Below, one piece after another: positions 49,765 to 58,143 of a stretch of 64,000 bases of DNA. Origin of the DNA: Streptomyces sp. NBC_00459 (lineage in GTDB: Bacteria; Actinomycetota; Actinomycetes; Streptomycetales; Streptomycetaceae); NCBI RefSeq assembly GCF_036013955.1, contig NZ_CP107903.1, forward strand, positions 1,736,001 to 1,800,000. The letters are read 5' to 3'. Both the position numbers and the translations under genes were made by a program. The notes under the pieces were generated by a model that had not been told where the DNA came from, ran no database searches, and saw only the letters and a list, made by a program, of their open reading frames with translations. How positions within the stretch are numbered: the stretch's first letter is position 1; the number at the start of each line of letters is the position of its first letter.

Positions 49765-51531
49765 TTACAGGTACTGACCGGTGTTGGCCACCGTGTCGAT
49801 GGAGCGTCCGGTGTCCGCGCCCTGCTTGCCGGTGATGAGCGTACGGATGTAGACGATCCGTTCGCCCTTCTTTCCGGAGATCCGGGCCCAGTCGTCGGGG
49901 TTGGTGGTGTTGGGGAGGTCCTCGTTCTCCTTGAACTCGTCCACGCATGCCTGGAGGAGGTGGGAGACGCGGATGCCCTTCTGCTTGTGGTCGAGGAAGT
50001 CCTTGATCGCCATCTTCTTGGCCCGGCCCACGATGTTCTCGATCATGGCGCCGGAGTTGAAGTCCTTGAAGTAGAGGACTTCCTTGTCACCGTTGGCGTA
50101 GGTGACTTCCAGGAAGCGGTTCTCGTCGGATTCCGTGTACATGTGTTCCACGGCCGTCTGGATCATGCTCTGGACCGTGGCCACCTTGTCGCCGCCGTGC
50201 TCCCCCACGTCCTCGGGGTGCAGCGGGAGGCGCTCGGTGAGGTACTTCTGGAAGATGTCCTTGGCGGATTCGGCGTCCGGACGTTCGATTTTGATCTTCA
50301 CGTCGAGTCGGCCGGGGCGCAGGATGGCGGGGTCGATCATGTCCTCGCGGTTGGAGGCGCCGATCACGACCACGTTCTGCAGGCCTTCCACGCCGTCGAT
50401 CTCGGCGAGGAGCTGGGGGACGATGGTGTTCTCCACGTCCGAGCTGACGCCGGATCCGCGGGTGCGGAAGAGGGATTCCATCTCGTCGAAGAAGACGATG
50501 ACGGGGGTGCCCTCGCTGGCCTTCTCCCTTGCACGCTGGAAGACGAGGCGGATCTGTCGCTCGGTCTCGCCGACGTACTTGTTGAGGAGTTCGGGGCCCT
50601 TGATGTTGAGGAAGAAGCTCTTGCCCTGGGCCTGGCCGGTGACTTCGGCGACCTTTTTGGCCAGCGAGTTGGCGACGGCCTTGGCGATGAGTGTCTTTCC
50701 GCATCCGGGGGGCCCGTAGAGCAGGACGCCCTTGGGCGGCCTGAGTTCGTGCTCCTTGAAGAGGTCGGGGTGGAGGTACGGGAGTTCGACCGCGTCGCGG
50801 ATCATTTCGATCTGGTTGCCCAGGCCGCCGATCTGCTCGTAGCCGATGTCGGGTACTTCTTCGAGGACGAGTTCCTCGACCTCGCTCTTCGGTACGACCT
50901 CGTAGACGTAGCCGGAGCGGGGTTCGAGCAGGAGGGCGTCGCCGGGGCGGATGACGACGTCCAGGAGCGGCTCGGCGAGCCGTACCACCCGTTCCTCGTC
51001 GGTGTGCCCCTGTACCAGGGCGCGCTCGCCGTCCTCGAGGATCTCCTTGAGGGTGACGATGTCTCCGACGCTCTCGTATTCCATGGCCTCGACCACGTTG
51101 AGAGCTTCGTTGAGCATCACTTCCTGGCCTCGTCGGAGCTCTTCGAGCTCGACGCTGGGGCTGACGTTCACGCGGAGTTTGCGGCCTCCGGTGAAGATGT
51201 CGGCCGTGCCGTCCTCGTTGGCGACCAGGAAGACACCGAAGCCTGCCGGGGGCTGTGCCAGCCGGTCGACTTCTTCCTTGAGGGCCACGATCTGGTCGCG
51301 GGCCTCTCGGAGTGTGTTGGCGAGCCGCTCGTTCTGCGCGGACACGCCGGCCAGGTTGGTCTGCAGTTCGACGATCCGCTCTTCGAGAATCCTCGTGTGT
51401 CGCGGAGAGTCGGCGAGCTTGCGCCGCAGGACGGCGATCTCCTGCTCAAGGTAGGCAATCTGCCCGGACGGGTCGTCGGACCCTCGTCCCGGGCGGATGC
51501 CGCGGTTCATGTCGTCGTCGTGGGCTGCCAC
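49765..51531 (-). CDS. arc: Proteasome-associated AAA+ ATPase Arc (Mpa)
   Basis: 588 residues. The N-terminal coiled coil that captures Pup is at about 25-75 ([20 protein letters not shown]). Two OB folds follow at about 90-240, then an AAA+ module with [21 protein letters not shown] and [15 protein letters not shown]. The C-terminal GQYL carries the penultimate Tyr that opens the proteasome gate. I use GTG 51531 ([11 protein letters not shown] when initiated) after GGAGGAGG. It unfolds pupylated substrates. It is the first gene of the locus and is followed by a strong terminator before dop, so arc and dop may be separate units. Confidence 0.95.
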   Translation of the reverse strand: MAAHDDDMNRGIRPGRGSDDPSGQIAYLEQEIAVLRRKLADSPRHTRILEERIVELQTNLAGVSAQNERLANTLREARDQIVALKEEVDRLAQPPAGFGVFLVANEDGTADIFTGGRKLRVNVSPSVELEELRRGQEVMLNEALNVVEAMEYESVGDIVTLKEILEDGERALVQGHTDEERVVRLAEPLLDVVIRPGDALLLEPRSGYVYEVVPKSEVEELVLEEVPDIGYEQIGGLGNQIEMIRDAVELPYLHPDLFKEHELRPPKGVLLYGPPGCGKTLIAKAVANSLAKKVAEVTGQAQGKSFFLNIKGPELLNKYVGETERQIRLVFQRAREKASEGTPVIVFFDEMESLFRTRGSGVSSDVENTIVPQLLAEIDGVEGLQNVVVIGASNREDMIDPAILRPGRLDVKIKIERPDAESAKDIFQKYLTERLPLHPEDVGEHGGDKVATVQSMIQTAVEHMYTESDENRFLEVTYANGDKEVLYFKDFNSGAMIENIVGRAKKMAIKDFLDHKQKGIRVSHLLQACVDEFKENEDLPNTTNPDDWARISGKKGERIVYIRTLITGKQGADTGRSIDTVANTGQYL

Positions 51532-51790
51532 GGTCCTCACCTCCTCCAAGGGGAGCTGGACGCTTCCAGACCCTACCTGGGTGGGTGTCGATTGAAACCC
51601 CTAGATCACAAAGACTGTCGAGGTGTGTCCGATCTTCACCCTTGCGCTCTCCCTCACGCCAGGGGAATACCCACAGAACGTGCTTGGGAAGCGGCCGGAG
51701 GTAGGGTCGAAGTGTTCAACACCCGTCAGAGCTGGGCCGACTTGCCGTCGGATTGTCTTGCTCGGGACAGAAACGGCAGGAGATGTGACC

Positions 51791-52090
51791 GTGCAGGAGA
51801 AGGCCGTGGCCGACGGTGAGGCATTGGAGGTCTGGATCGACCAGGACCTGTGCACCGGGGACGGAATCTGTGTTCAGTACGCGCCGGAGGTGTTCGAGCT
51901 GGACATCGACGGGCTGGCGTACGTGAAGAGTCCCGGGGACGAGTTGTTGCAGGCCCCGGGGGCGACGACGCCGGTGCCGCTGCCGTTGCTGACGGATGTG
52001 GTGGACTCGGCGAAGGAGTGTCCGGGCGACTGTATTCACGTACGTCGAGTTTCGGACAGGGTCGAGGTTTTCGGCCCGGACGCGGAGTGA
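51791..52090 (+). CDS. Ferredoxin with [3Fe-4S]-type ligand pattern
   Basis: 99 residues, longer than the usual 63-70. Cys21-x2-Asp24-x2-Cys27 and Cys77-Pro form the ligand set; the second cysteine of the classic CxxCxxC is Asp, as in actinomycete ferredoxins that hold a [3Fe-4S] or Asp-ligated [4Fe-4S] cluster. A fourth Cys81 is present, and an about 30-residue insertion (SPGDELLQAPGATTPVPLPL) precedes the last ligands. It may serve one of the P450s in the window as electron donor. I choose GTG 51791, 8 bp after AGGAG, over GTG 51785, which would be too close. It is divergent from arc. Confidence 0.82.
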   Translation: MQEKAVADGEALEVWIDQDLCTGDGICVQYAPEVFELDIDGLAYVKSPGDELLQAPGATTPVPLPLLTDVVDSAKECPGDCIHVRRVSDRVEVFGPDAE

Positions 52091-52126
52091 TGGTCCGACC
52101 ACTCCGCGCCACCATCGGCTGATTCG

Positions 52127-52166
52127 CGCGCTCACCCCTGTCCGGTTTCTCACAGGGGTGAGCGCG
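52127..52166. terminator. Stem-loop between the ferredoxin and secreted-protein genes
   Basis: Perfect 15-bp stem CGCGCTCACCCCTGT/ACAGGGGTGAGCGCG with a 10-nt loop, between convergent genes. Confidence 0.85.
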
Positions 52167-52209
52167 ATGCACACCTTCCACGATCGCCGGTCGATCAGTT
52201 GTTCTCGCG

Positions 52210-52785
52210 TCACACGCTCTGTGCGCCGGCGGGTGTCGAGCGGAGGAACGCGCCGTTCTTCCACTGCCACTTGGCGCGCTCGTCGATGTCGGGGCAGCAC
52301 CGGGGCACGTCGAGGGACGAGTAGCCGAGGAGCGTGGCCGTGACGGCGCCGTCACTGACGGTCAGGTCGGTGACGGTGAGGCGGTCCTTGGGGTCGACGA
52401 GGGTCGCGACGATGCGCGGCTTCCCCGCGTCGGCGGCCTGGGTGAGGACGTACACACCGTTGGGCGGGGTTCCGGAGCCCGCGTCGCAGCGTACGGAGGC
52501 GACCGTTTCGGGTCTGCCGTCGCCGTCGAGGTCTCCGGTGGCCTTGTTCTGCACGAGGACCGGGAGCGGGCCGCACTGGAGGGGGAAGTCGACCCCGGTG
52601 GGGTCGGGGGGCGCTGCGGCCGCGGCGGGTCTTCCTGCGGGGCCGGCCGCCTGGGCCGCGGTGGCGGAGCCCGGCTGGAGGGCCGAGGAGAGGGCGACGA
52701 CGCCGGCCAGGGCGGTGGCCGTGGCAAGCCAGTGGATGGGGCGGGTGTGCGTGTGTGCCAGTTCCGGGACGGCGGATTGCTGCAC
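52210..52785 (-). CDS. Secreted protein of unknown function
   Basis: 191 residues. The signal peptide includes the hydrophobic stretch WLATATALAGVVALSSAL and a likely AxA-type cleavage near ATAAQA. An Ala/Pro-rich linker follows, and then a globular part with DLDGDGRPET (a calcium-loop-like motif) and four cysteines (LQCGPL, VRCDAG, RCCPD). I do not recognise the family; similar small secreted proteins are common in Streptomyces. The start is GTG 52785 with GGGAG upstream. It is convergent with the ferredoxin gene. Confidence 0.72.
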   Translation of the reverse strand: MQQSAVPELAHTHTRPIHWLATATALAGVVALSSALQPGSATAAQAAGPAGRPAAAAAPPDPTGVDFPLQCGPLPVLVQNKATGDLDGDGRPETVASVRCDAGSGTPPNGVYVLTQAADAGKPRIVATLVDPKDRLTVTDLTVSDGAVTATLLGYSSLDVPRCCPDIDERAKWQWKNGAFLRSTPAGAQSV

Positions 52786-52922
52786 TCGGAGTGTCTCCCG
52801 TGGAGAGCTGTGCCGGTGGGGTGTCCCGCATAGTGCCACACGTCACAGTGCGGGGGAACGGCGGGGTCAGGGGGTGTTCGGTGTCGGCACCGGTGCCGTT
52901 GTGGCGTCAACGGGAAAGCGTT

Positions 52923-52960
52923 GTGGCCGAGTTCCCGGCGTGCTGCGGGAACTCGGCCAC
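52923..52960. terminator. Stem-loop after trmI
   Basis: Perfect 15-bp stem GTGGCCGAGTTCCCG/CGGGAACTCGGCCAC with an 8-nt loop, 21 bp downstream of the trmI stop. Confidence 0.82.
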
Positions 52961-52981
52961 GGTGTCGGTGTGTTGCTGCGG

Positions 52982-53884
52982 TCAGCGGCCGTTGCCGCCG
53001 TCGGCGTTGGGGCCGGTGTAGTCCTCGCCGTAGGAGCCCTTGGAGGGGCGACGGCGGCGCATGGGCGGCTCCACGCCGTCGGCCAGGCGGCGGGCGGTGA
53101 GCAGGAAGCCGGTGTGGCCGATCATCCGGTGGTCGGGGCGGACCGCCAGGCCCTCGATGTGCCAGTTGCGGACCATCGACTCCCAGGCGCTCGGCTCGTT
53201 GAAGCAGCCGATCTCGCGGATGGACTCGACGGTCCGGGCGAGCTGGGTGGTGGTCGCCACGTAGCAGCAGACGATGCCGCCGGGGACGAGTGCCTTGGAG
53301 ACGGCCTCCAGGCATTCCCAGGGGGCGAGCATGTCGAGGACGACGCGGTCGACCTCGGTGTCGCTGAGGTTGTCCTGGAGGTCGCCGACGGTGAGCTGCC
53401 AGGCGGGGTGGGGGCCGCCGAAGTAGCGCTCGACGTTCTGCTGGGCGATCTCGGCGAAGTCCTCGCGGCGCTCGTAGGAGTGCAGCATGCCCTGGTCGCC
53501 GATGGCTCGCAGCAGGAAGCTGCTGAGCGAGCCTGAGCCGACCCCCGCCTCGACGACGCGTGCGCCGGGGAAGATGTCGGCGAAGGCCAGGATCTGCCCC
53601 GCGTCCTTGGGGTAGACCACGGCGGCGCCGCGGGGCATGGACAGGACGTAGTCGGGGAGCAGGGGGCGCAGCGCGAGGTAGGCGACGTTTCCGGTGGTGC
53701 GGACAACGCTGCCCTCGGGTGCGCCGATCAGCTCGTCGTGCGGGAAAGAACCCTTGTGGGTGTGAAAGTTCTTTCCGGCTTCGAGCGTGAACGTGTAGTG
53801 GCGGCCCTTGGGGTCGGTCAGCTGAACCTGGTCCCCGACCTTGAAGGGCCCGCGCCTGCGGGCGGCACCGGTCGGTTCGGACAT
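52982..53884 (-). CDS. trmI: tRNA (adenine-58-N1)-methyltransferase TrmI
   Basis: 300 residues. An N-terminal small beta domain (FKVGDQVQLTDPKGRHYTFT, GKNFHTHKGSFPHDELIG) leads into a Rossmann methyltransferase with SAM motif I VVEAGVGSGSLSSFLLRAIG and VDRVVLDMLAPWECLEAVSK. This is the TrmI/Trm61 family, tetrameric in relatives, which makes m1A58 in the T-loop of tRNAs. In mycobacteria it also lies next to the proteasome ATPase genes. The C-terminus is basic and ends in disordered GPNADGGNGR. The start is ATG 53884. Confidence 0.93.
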   Translation of the reverse strand: MSEPTGAARRRGPFKVGDQVQLTDPKGRHYTFTLEAGKNFHTHKGSFPHDELIGAPEGSVVRTTGNVAYLALRPLLPDYVLSMPRGAAVVYPKDAGQILAFADIFPGARVVEAGVGSGSLSSFLLRAIGDQGMLHSYERREDFAEIAQQNVERYFGGPHPAWQLTVGDLQDNLSDTEVDRVVLDMLAPWECLEAVSKALVPGGIVCCYVATTTQLARTVESIREIGCFNEPSAWESMVRNWHIEGLAVRPDHRMIGHTGFLLTARRLADGVEPPMRRRRPSKGSYGEDYTGPNADGGNGR

Positions 53885-54090
53885 GTGAAGAGCCTACCGG
53901 TGTTGTCGGGGGCCGCCGACCATCGGGCTTGCGGGTGCGGGACCGGTTTCGGGAGTCCCGTTCTGTGACGGGAATCATCTTCACAAATTCTACAATCGGC
54001 ATGCATGGTTCCGCTTAGTACTTCCGGTACTTCCAGGGTGTTACGGCCCTTGGTGATGAGTCAGTCCTTTACGTACGCAAGTGGGTGATC

Positions 54091-55539
54091 ATGACCACCT
54101 CTGCAGACGGCGTCGACCTCTTCCGGTCCCGCCGCACTGCGCGGATGGTGAAACGTCAGGCGGTCTGGAAGCCGGGCCTGCTGCCGTTCCTGGTCACCGC
54201 GGGCCTCGCCTACGTCTTCTCCTCCGCGCTGTACTCCTCCGAGCGGACCCTGATGGGCTGGGTGGTCACCGTCCTGTGGACGCTGCCCGTCGTGTCCTCG
54301 CTCGTCGGCGTCGCCGGTGCCGTGCTGACCCGTCGTCGTATCGCGCGTCAGCGCGGCTGGACGGAGGCCTCCCCGGCGCTGCACGACCGGCTTGTCGTGC
54401 TGGTCCCGACCATCGGCCGTGACGACACCTATCCGGCGCTGGAGCGGTCGGTGCTGTCGTACTGCGCGTTTCTGCCGGCCTGGTTCCCCGCTCTGCGTAT
54501 CGACGTCCTGACGGAGGAGGGCTGCGAGGCCGCCGGTCGTATCGACGCGCTGGCCGCCCGCAGTCCTCTGATTCGTGTGGTCACCGTGCCGAAGGCCTAC
54601 CGGACTCCCCACGGCACACGTTTCAAGGCCCGCGCCAATCACTACGCCCATGAGTTGCGCATCGCCGAGGGTGAGGCGCTCGACGACGTGTGGGTGCTGC
54701 ACATGGACGACGACACCGGTGTCGGTCCGGACACGGCCGAGCAGGTGGCGCGTTTCATCAACGCCCAGCGCCGTGCCGGTCCCGAGGGCAAGCACCTGGC
54801 CCAGGGCATGCTGACGTATCCGCGCGAGAACGCCGTCAACCGCCTGACGTGGCTGGCCGACGCGATCCGCCCCGCCGACGACATCGCCCGGTTCGCCGTT
54901 CTCACCGGCGGTGGTACTCCGCTGGCCGGGCTGCACGGCGAGCTGCTGCTGCTGCGCGCGTCCGTCGAGGCCACGATCGGCTGGGACTTCGGCCCGGACT
55001 CCATCTGCGAGGACGCTCATCTGGCGTTGGTCTTCGCGAGCCGTTACAAGGGGCGCAGCGACTGGTTCTCCGGCCGCAGTTACGGCGCGTCCCCGGCGAC
55101 CATGGGGGACTTCCTCAAGCAGCGGGAGCGCTGGTCGTGGGGTCTGGTGGGGCTGGCCTTCAACCGCGGTCTGCCGCGCCGTTCCCGGGCGCTGCTCATG
55201 TACAGCGTGACGACGTGGGTCCTGGGCCCCTTCCAGCACGTCGGTGTCGTCCTGGCGGTCGGCGCGCTGCTCGGCGATCTCAACACCTCGCCGGTCACGC
55301 CGTGGATCCTGCCTCTGTGGGCGGTGACCATGGGCTACGCGGTCTGGATGTACTGGGAGGGCCTCAAGATCAACGCCTCGGTGTCGGCCAACGGCCGCCG
55401 TCTGTGGTGGGAGCCGGTCGCGGTGGTCGCCCTGATGCCGTTCTTCGCGCTGTGGGAGGCGGTCGGTTCCTTCCGGGGGCTGTTGCGGTGTCTGCGCGGC
55501 GTGGAGAACCAGTTCGTCGTGATCGCGAAGCCGGCCTGA
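54091..55539 (+). CDS. Membrane glycosyltransferase family 2 (polysaccharide synthase-like)
   Basis: 482 residues. Two N-terminal membrane spans precede the GT-A domain, and two or three follow it. The acidic metal triad is D206-D207-D208 in HMDDDTG, the catalytic-base region CEDAHLALVFA and the acceptor motif Q344-R-E-R-W348 (QxxRW), typical of processive GT2 synthases. It resembles the Egghead-like beta-mannosyltransferase type more than cellulose synthase; that assignment is tentative. The start is ATG 54091; an upstream GTG (54085) is possible. It heads a three-gene operon with a secreted glycosidase and an acyltransferase. Confidence 0.84.
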   Translation: MTTSADGVDLFRSRRTARMVKRQAVWKPGLLPFLVTAGLAYVFSSALYSSERTLMGWVVTVLWTLPVVSSLVGVAGAVLTRRRIARQRGWTEASPALHDRLVVLVPTIGRDDTYPALERSVLSYCAFLPAWFPALRIDVLTEEGCEAAGRIDALAARSPLIRVVTVPKAYRTPHGTRFKARANHYAHELRIAEGEALDDVWVLHMDDDTGVGPDTAEQVARFINAQRRAGPEGKHLAQGMLTYPRENAVNRLTWLADAIRPADDIARFAVLTGGGTPLAGLHGELLLLRASVEATIGWDFGPDSICEDAHLALVFASRYKGRSDWFSGRSYGASPATMGDFLKQRERWSWGLVGLAFNRGLPRRSRALLMYSVTTWVLGPFQHVGVVLAVGALLGDLNTSPVTPWILPLWAVTMGYAVWMYWEGLKINASVSANGRRLWWEPVAVVALMPFFALWEAVGSFRGLLRCLRGVENQFVVIAKPA

Positions 55540-55542
55540 GGG

Positions 55543-56685
55543 ATGCGTACACGTCTGCGAGGTCTTCAAGGCCTCGTCCTCCTGCCTCTTCTGCCTCTCC
55601 TGGCTCTCCTGCTGACGGCCGGGTGTGTCTCCTCCGGTGCCGGATCCCCGGTGTCGGCCTCTGCCTCCGCCTCCGCGTCCGCCGGCGGGGAATCGGCGCC
55701 CGCGCGGGTCGCCCGGCCCTGGCGGCGTGGGGACCCCCAGCTCGGGGCGCAGGTGCTCTGGTACACCTACCCGGGCGAGACGGACTCGTCCGTGCGTGCC
55801 AACGCGCTGCGCCTGGTGAACTACATGGTCGGCAGGCACATGAACGCGGTCTCGGTGACGTTTCCTTTCGCGACCGCCGGCCCGACGGCGAGCCGGGTCG
55901 GTGTCTCGGCCGCGACGCCCTCCGTACGGCATCTGGGGATGCTCCTGGACACCGCGACGGCGGCCGGGCTGCGCATCACCGTGCGTCCGCTTCTCGATGA
56001 GCGGAGTCTGGTGGCCCGGGATCCGCTGGCCTGGCGCGGCTCGCTCGCCCCCGCCGACAGGGCGGCCTGGTTCCGGTCCTACGAAGCGTTCCTCGCGCCG
56101 TATCTCGCCCTCTCGGCCCGTCATCACGTGAGCACCTTCGTCGTCGGGGCGGAGCTGACGTCGCTGGAGGACGATCCGCGCTGGCGTTCGCTGATCGCCA
56201 CGGCGCGCAGGTCGTTCCGCGGTGAGCTGTCCTACGACGCCAACTGGGACGACTACGTCTCCCGGCATGTCCCCGTCCCCGTCGACCATCTGAGCATCGA
56301 CGCGTACTTCCCGCTCGCCCGGCTCGGCGACGACGCCTCCGTCGCGGAGATCGCCGAGGGCTGGCAGCGCTGGCTGGACCGCAAGAGCACCGGGAAGCTG
56401 CCCCGGATCGTCCTGAGCGAGGTCGGCATCATCGCCGAGGACGGCGCCTATCGTCACCCGGCGGTCTGGACCGGCGGGGAGAAGCTCAACCCCACGGTGC
56501 AGCAACGCTGGTTCGAGGCCGCCTGCCGGGTCGCGCGGGACCGGGAGATGGCCGGCCTGTACTGGTGGAACCTCGACTTCCACGCCGACCCCGCAGCGGG
56601 CGCCCCCGCCGGCTCCCACACCTCCTTCCTCGGCCGTCCCGCCGAGGCTGTCATCACCTCCTGCTTCCGGACCTGGCCGAGATGA
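55543..56685 (+). CDS. Lipoprotein glycoside hydrolase-like protein (GH113-type TIM barrel)
   Basis: 380 residues. The signal peptide ends in a lipobox LLTAGC (Cys28). A Ser/Ala linker follows and then a TIM barrel. Candidate catalytic glutamates are in TFVVGAELTSLED and IVLSEVGIIAEDG, which matches the acid/base and nucleophile strands of the GH113/GH5-like clan. Late aromatic motif: GLYWWNLDFH. GH113 members are beta-mannanases. It lies 3 bp after the glycosyltransferase and overlaps the acyltransferase by 4 bp (ATGA), so the three act on one glycan, as a trimming or editing hydrolase would. Confidence 0.78.
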   Translation: MRTRLRGLQGLVLLPLLPLLALLLTAGCVSSGAGSPVSASASASASAGGESAPARVARPWRRGDPQLGAQVLWYTYPGETDSSVRANALRLVNYMVGRHMNAVSVTFPFATAGPTASRVGVSAATPSVRHLGMLLDTATAAGLRITVRPLLDERSLVARDPLAWRGSLAPADRAAWFRSYEAFLAPYLALSARHHVSTFVVGAELTSLEDDPRWRSLIATARRSFRGELSYDANWDDYVSRHVPVPVDHLSIDAYFPLARLGDDASVAEIAEGWQRWLDRKSTGKLPRIVLSEVGIIAEDGAYRHPAVWTGGEKLNPTVQQRWFEAACRVARDREMAGLYWWNLDFHADPAAGAPAGSHTSFLGRPAEAVITSCFRTWPR

Positions 56686-58115
56686 ACGAAGAGCGCTACG
56701 GGCACCTGCCCCCGAACCCGGCCGAGTCGTCCCGGTACGAGAACGGTCCCCTCCCCCATCCCCGTCCCCGTCCGCAGACCGGCCCGGCTCCATGGGCCGC
56801 CGGGCTGCCGGTGAGTGATGCCGGGCGCTTCCCCGCCGCCGGGTGGCCCCAGGGTGCCGAGGCCGGACGGGTCGCGGATCCGCATCCGCATCCGCATCCG
56901 ATCATCCGGTCGGCACCCGGCGTCGAGGCGGGGCGGGCCGCGACCGGTGGACCCGTCGGCAGTGCTCCGTCTGTGGACACCGTCCGATTCGCCGCGCTGC
57001 TTCCCGGGCCTCTGCCCGGTGCCGAGGCTGGGCCGGTGTCGGCGCGGGAGGCGGGTGGGGGGCGGTTCTCCGCCGTGGACGGTCTGCGGGGAGTGGCTGT
57101 GCTGGCTGTTCTGTTGCATGACACCGGCGTGAGTGGGCGGTATGTCTCCTGGTCCGGTGCGGGCGTCGACGTTCTGCTGGTGCTGACGGGCTTTCTCGCC
57201 ACCCTGCCCCTCGTCCGCAGGGCGACGGCCACCGGCAGGACCGGCGTCGTCGGTTTCCTGGCCCGTAGGGCGAAGCGGCTGGTTCCGGCCCTGCTGGTGG
57301 CCGTCGCCCTGACCGTCTCGGTGTGTTGGGCGCTGGGTTCCGCGCGTACCGTCGGCGACTTGGCCGGACCGATGGGTCATGGGGGCTGGGCAGAGTGGGT
57401 GCACTGTCTACGGCTGGGTGTCGTCCCCACGCTGGACCGGCCGCTGGCTCCGCTGTGGTTGTGGGTGGTCACCGCGTTTCCCGTGTCGGTGTGGGCGCTT
57501 CTGCTGGCCTGTCTCGGCCTGCTGGCCCGACACCGGCTCGCTGCGGTGGCACTGGTCGTCTCACTGCTCGCCGGGGCGGTGGCCGTCGCTTCGGCGAGCG
57601 GGGCGCTGCCCGGCGTCGACGTCGTCACCGGTACGCGGGTACTCGCCCTGGCGGCCGGTGCCGGTGCCGCTTGCCTCGTACACCTGGCCGAACGCGGTGG
57701 GCGTGCGGTGACCCGGCGGGTCGGCGTGTTGCAGGCGGTGGCCGGTGTCGCCGCCGCGGCGGTGGTGGCGGTGTCGGCCGTTCGTCTCGGCGGAGGGGAG
57801 GGCGGGGCCCGGTACGTGGTCGCGGTCGTGCTGGGCGCGGCTCTGCTGACGGCGGTGCTCTGCGGCGGCCGAGGCCCTCTGGCGCGGCTGCTGTCGGGCG
57901 ACCTGCTCACGGAGGTCGGCCGGATGTCCTACAGCCTCTTCCTGCTGCACCTTCCCGTGTACTGGCTGCTGCGGCGCGGCCAGCCCGGTCTCGGTGCTCT
58001 CGGCCTGTTCCTCGTCGGGGGCGTGGTGACCTGGTTCCTGTCGCTGCTGGTCCACTACCTGCTCGTCGAGCGTCTGGCCGCCCGCTCCTGGCGTCGCGGG
58101 CGGGTGTCCCACTGA
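56682..58115 (+). CDS. Acyltransferase family 3 membrane protein (OafA-like)
   Basis: 477 residues. A roughly 120-residue Pro/Gly-rich N-terminal extension contains a CGCATC triplet repeat (56881-56898) and GAEAG-type repeats. The Acyl_transf_3 core with about ten spans follows, starting FSAVDGLRGVAVLAVLLHDT and DVLLVLTGFLATLPLVRR. The conserved His is in LLHDTG and the Arg in RRAKRLVPALLV. This family adds acetyl or other acyl groups to exported glycans. ATG 56682 overlaps the hydrolase stop. It probably O-acylates the polysaccharide made by the upstream synthase. Confidence 0.83.
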   Translation: MNEERYGHLPPNPAESSRYENGPLPHPRPRPQTGPAPWAAGLPVSDAGRFPAAGWPQGAEAGRVADPHPHPHPIIRSAPGVEAGRAATGGPVGSAPSVDTVRFAALLPGPLPGAEAGPVSAREAGGGRFSAVDGLRGVAVLAVLLHDTGVSGRYVSWSGAGVDVLLVLTGFLATLPLVRRATATGRTGVVGFLARRAKRLVPALLVAVALTVSVCWALGSARTVGDLAGPMGHGGWAEWVHCLRLGVVPTLDRPLAPLWLWVVTAFPVSVWALLLACLGLLARHRLAAVALVVSLLAGAVAVASASGALPGVDVVTGTRVLALAAGAGAACLVHLAERGGRAVTRRVGVLQAVAGVAAAAVVAVSAVRLGGGEGGARYVVAVVLGAALLTAVLCGGRGPLARLLSGDLLTEVGRMSYSLFLLHLPVYWLLRRGQPGLGALGLFLVGGVVTWFLSLLVHYLLVERLAARSWRRGRVSH

Positions 58116-58143
58116 CCCTCGTGGCAGTTCGGCCGGCCGGGCC

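Noticed and set aside
54061..56793. A 910-codon minus-strand open frame
   Set aside because: It is entirely antisense to the GT2 and glycosidase genes, which have motifs and coupled junctions; its composition is that of a non-coding shadow.
56881..56898. CGCATC triplet repeat as a phase-variable tract
   Set aside because: Units are 6 bp and keep the frame, so copy changes would only alter a disordered linker.
57480..57510. TGTCGGTG inside the acyltransferase gene as a damage promoter
   Set aside because: It is inside a coding region with no -10 at the required spacing.
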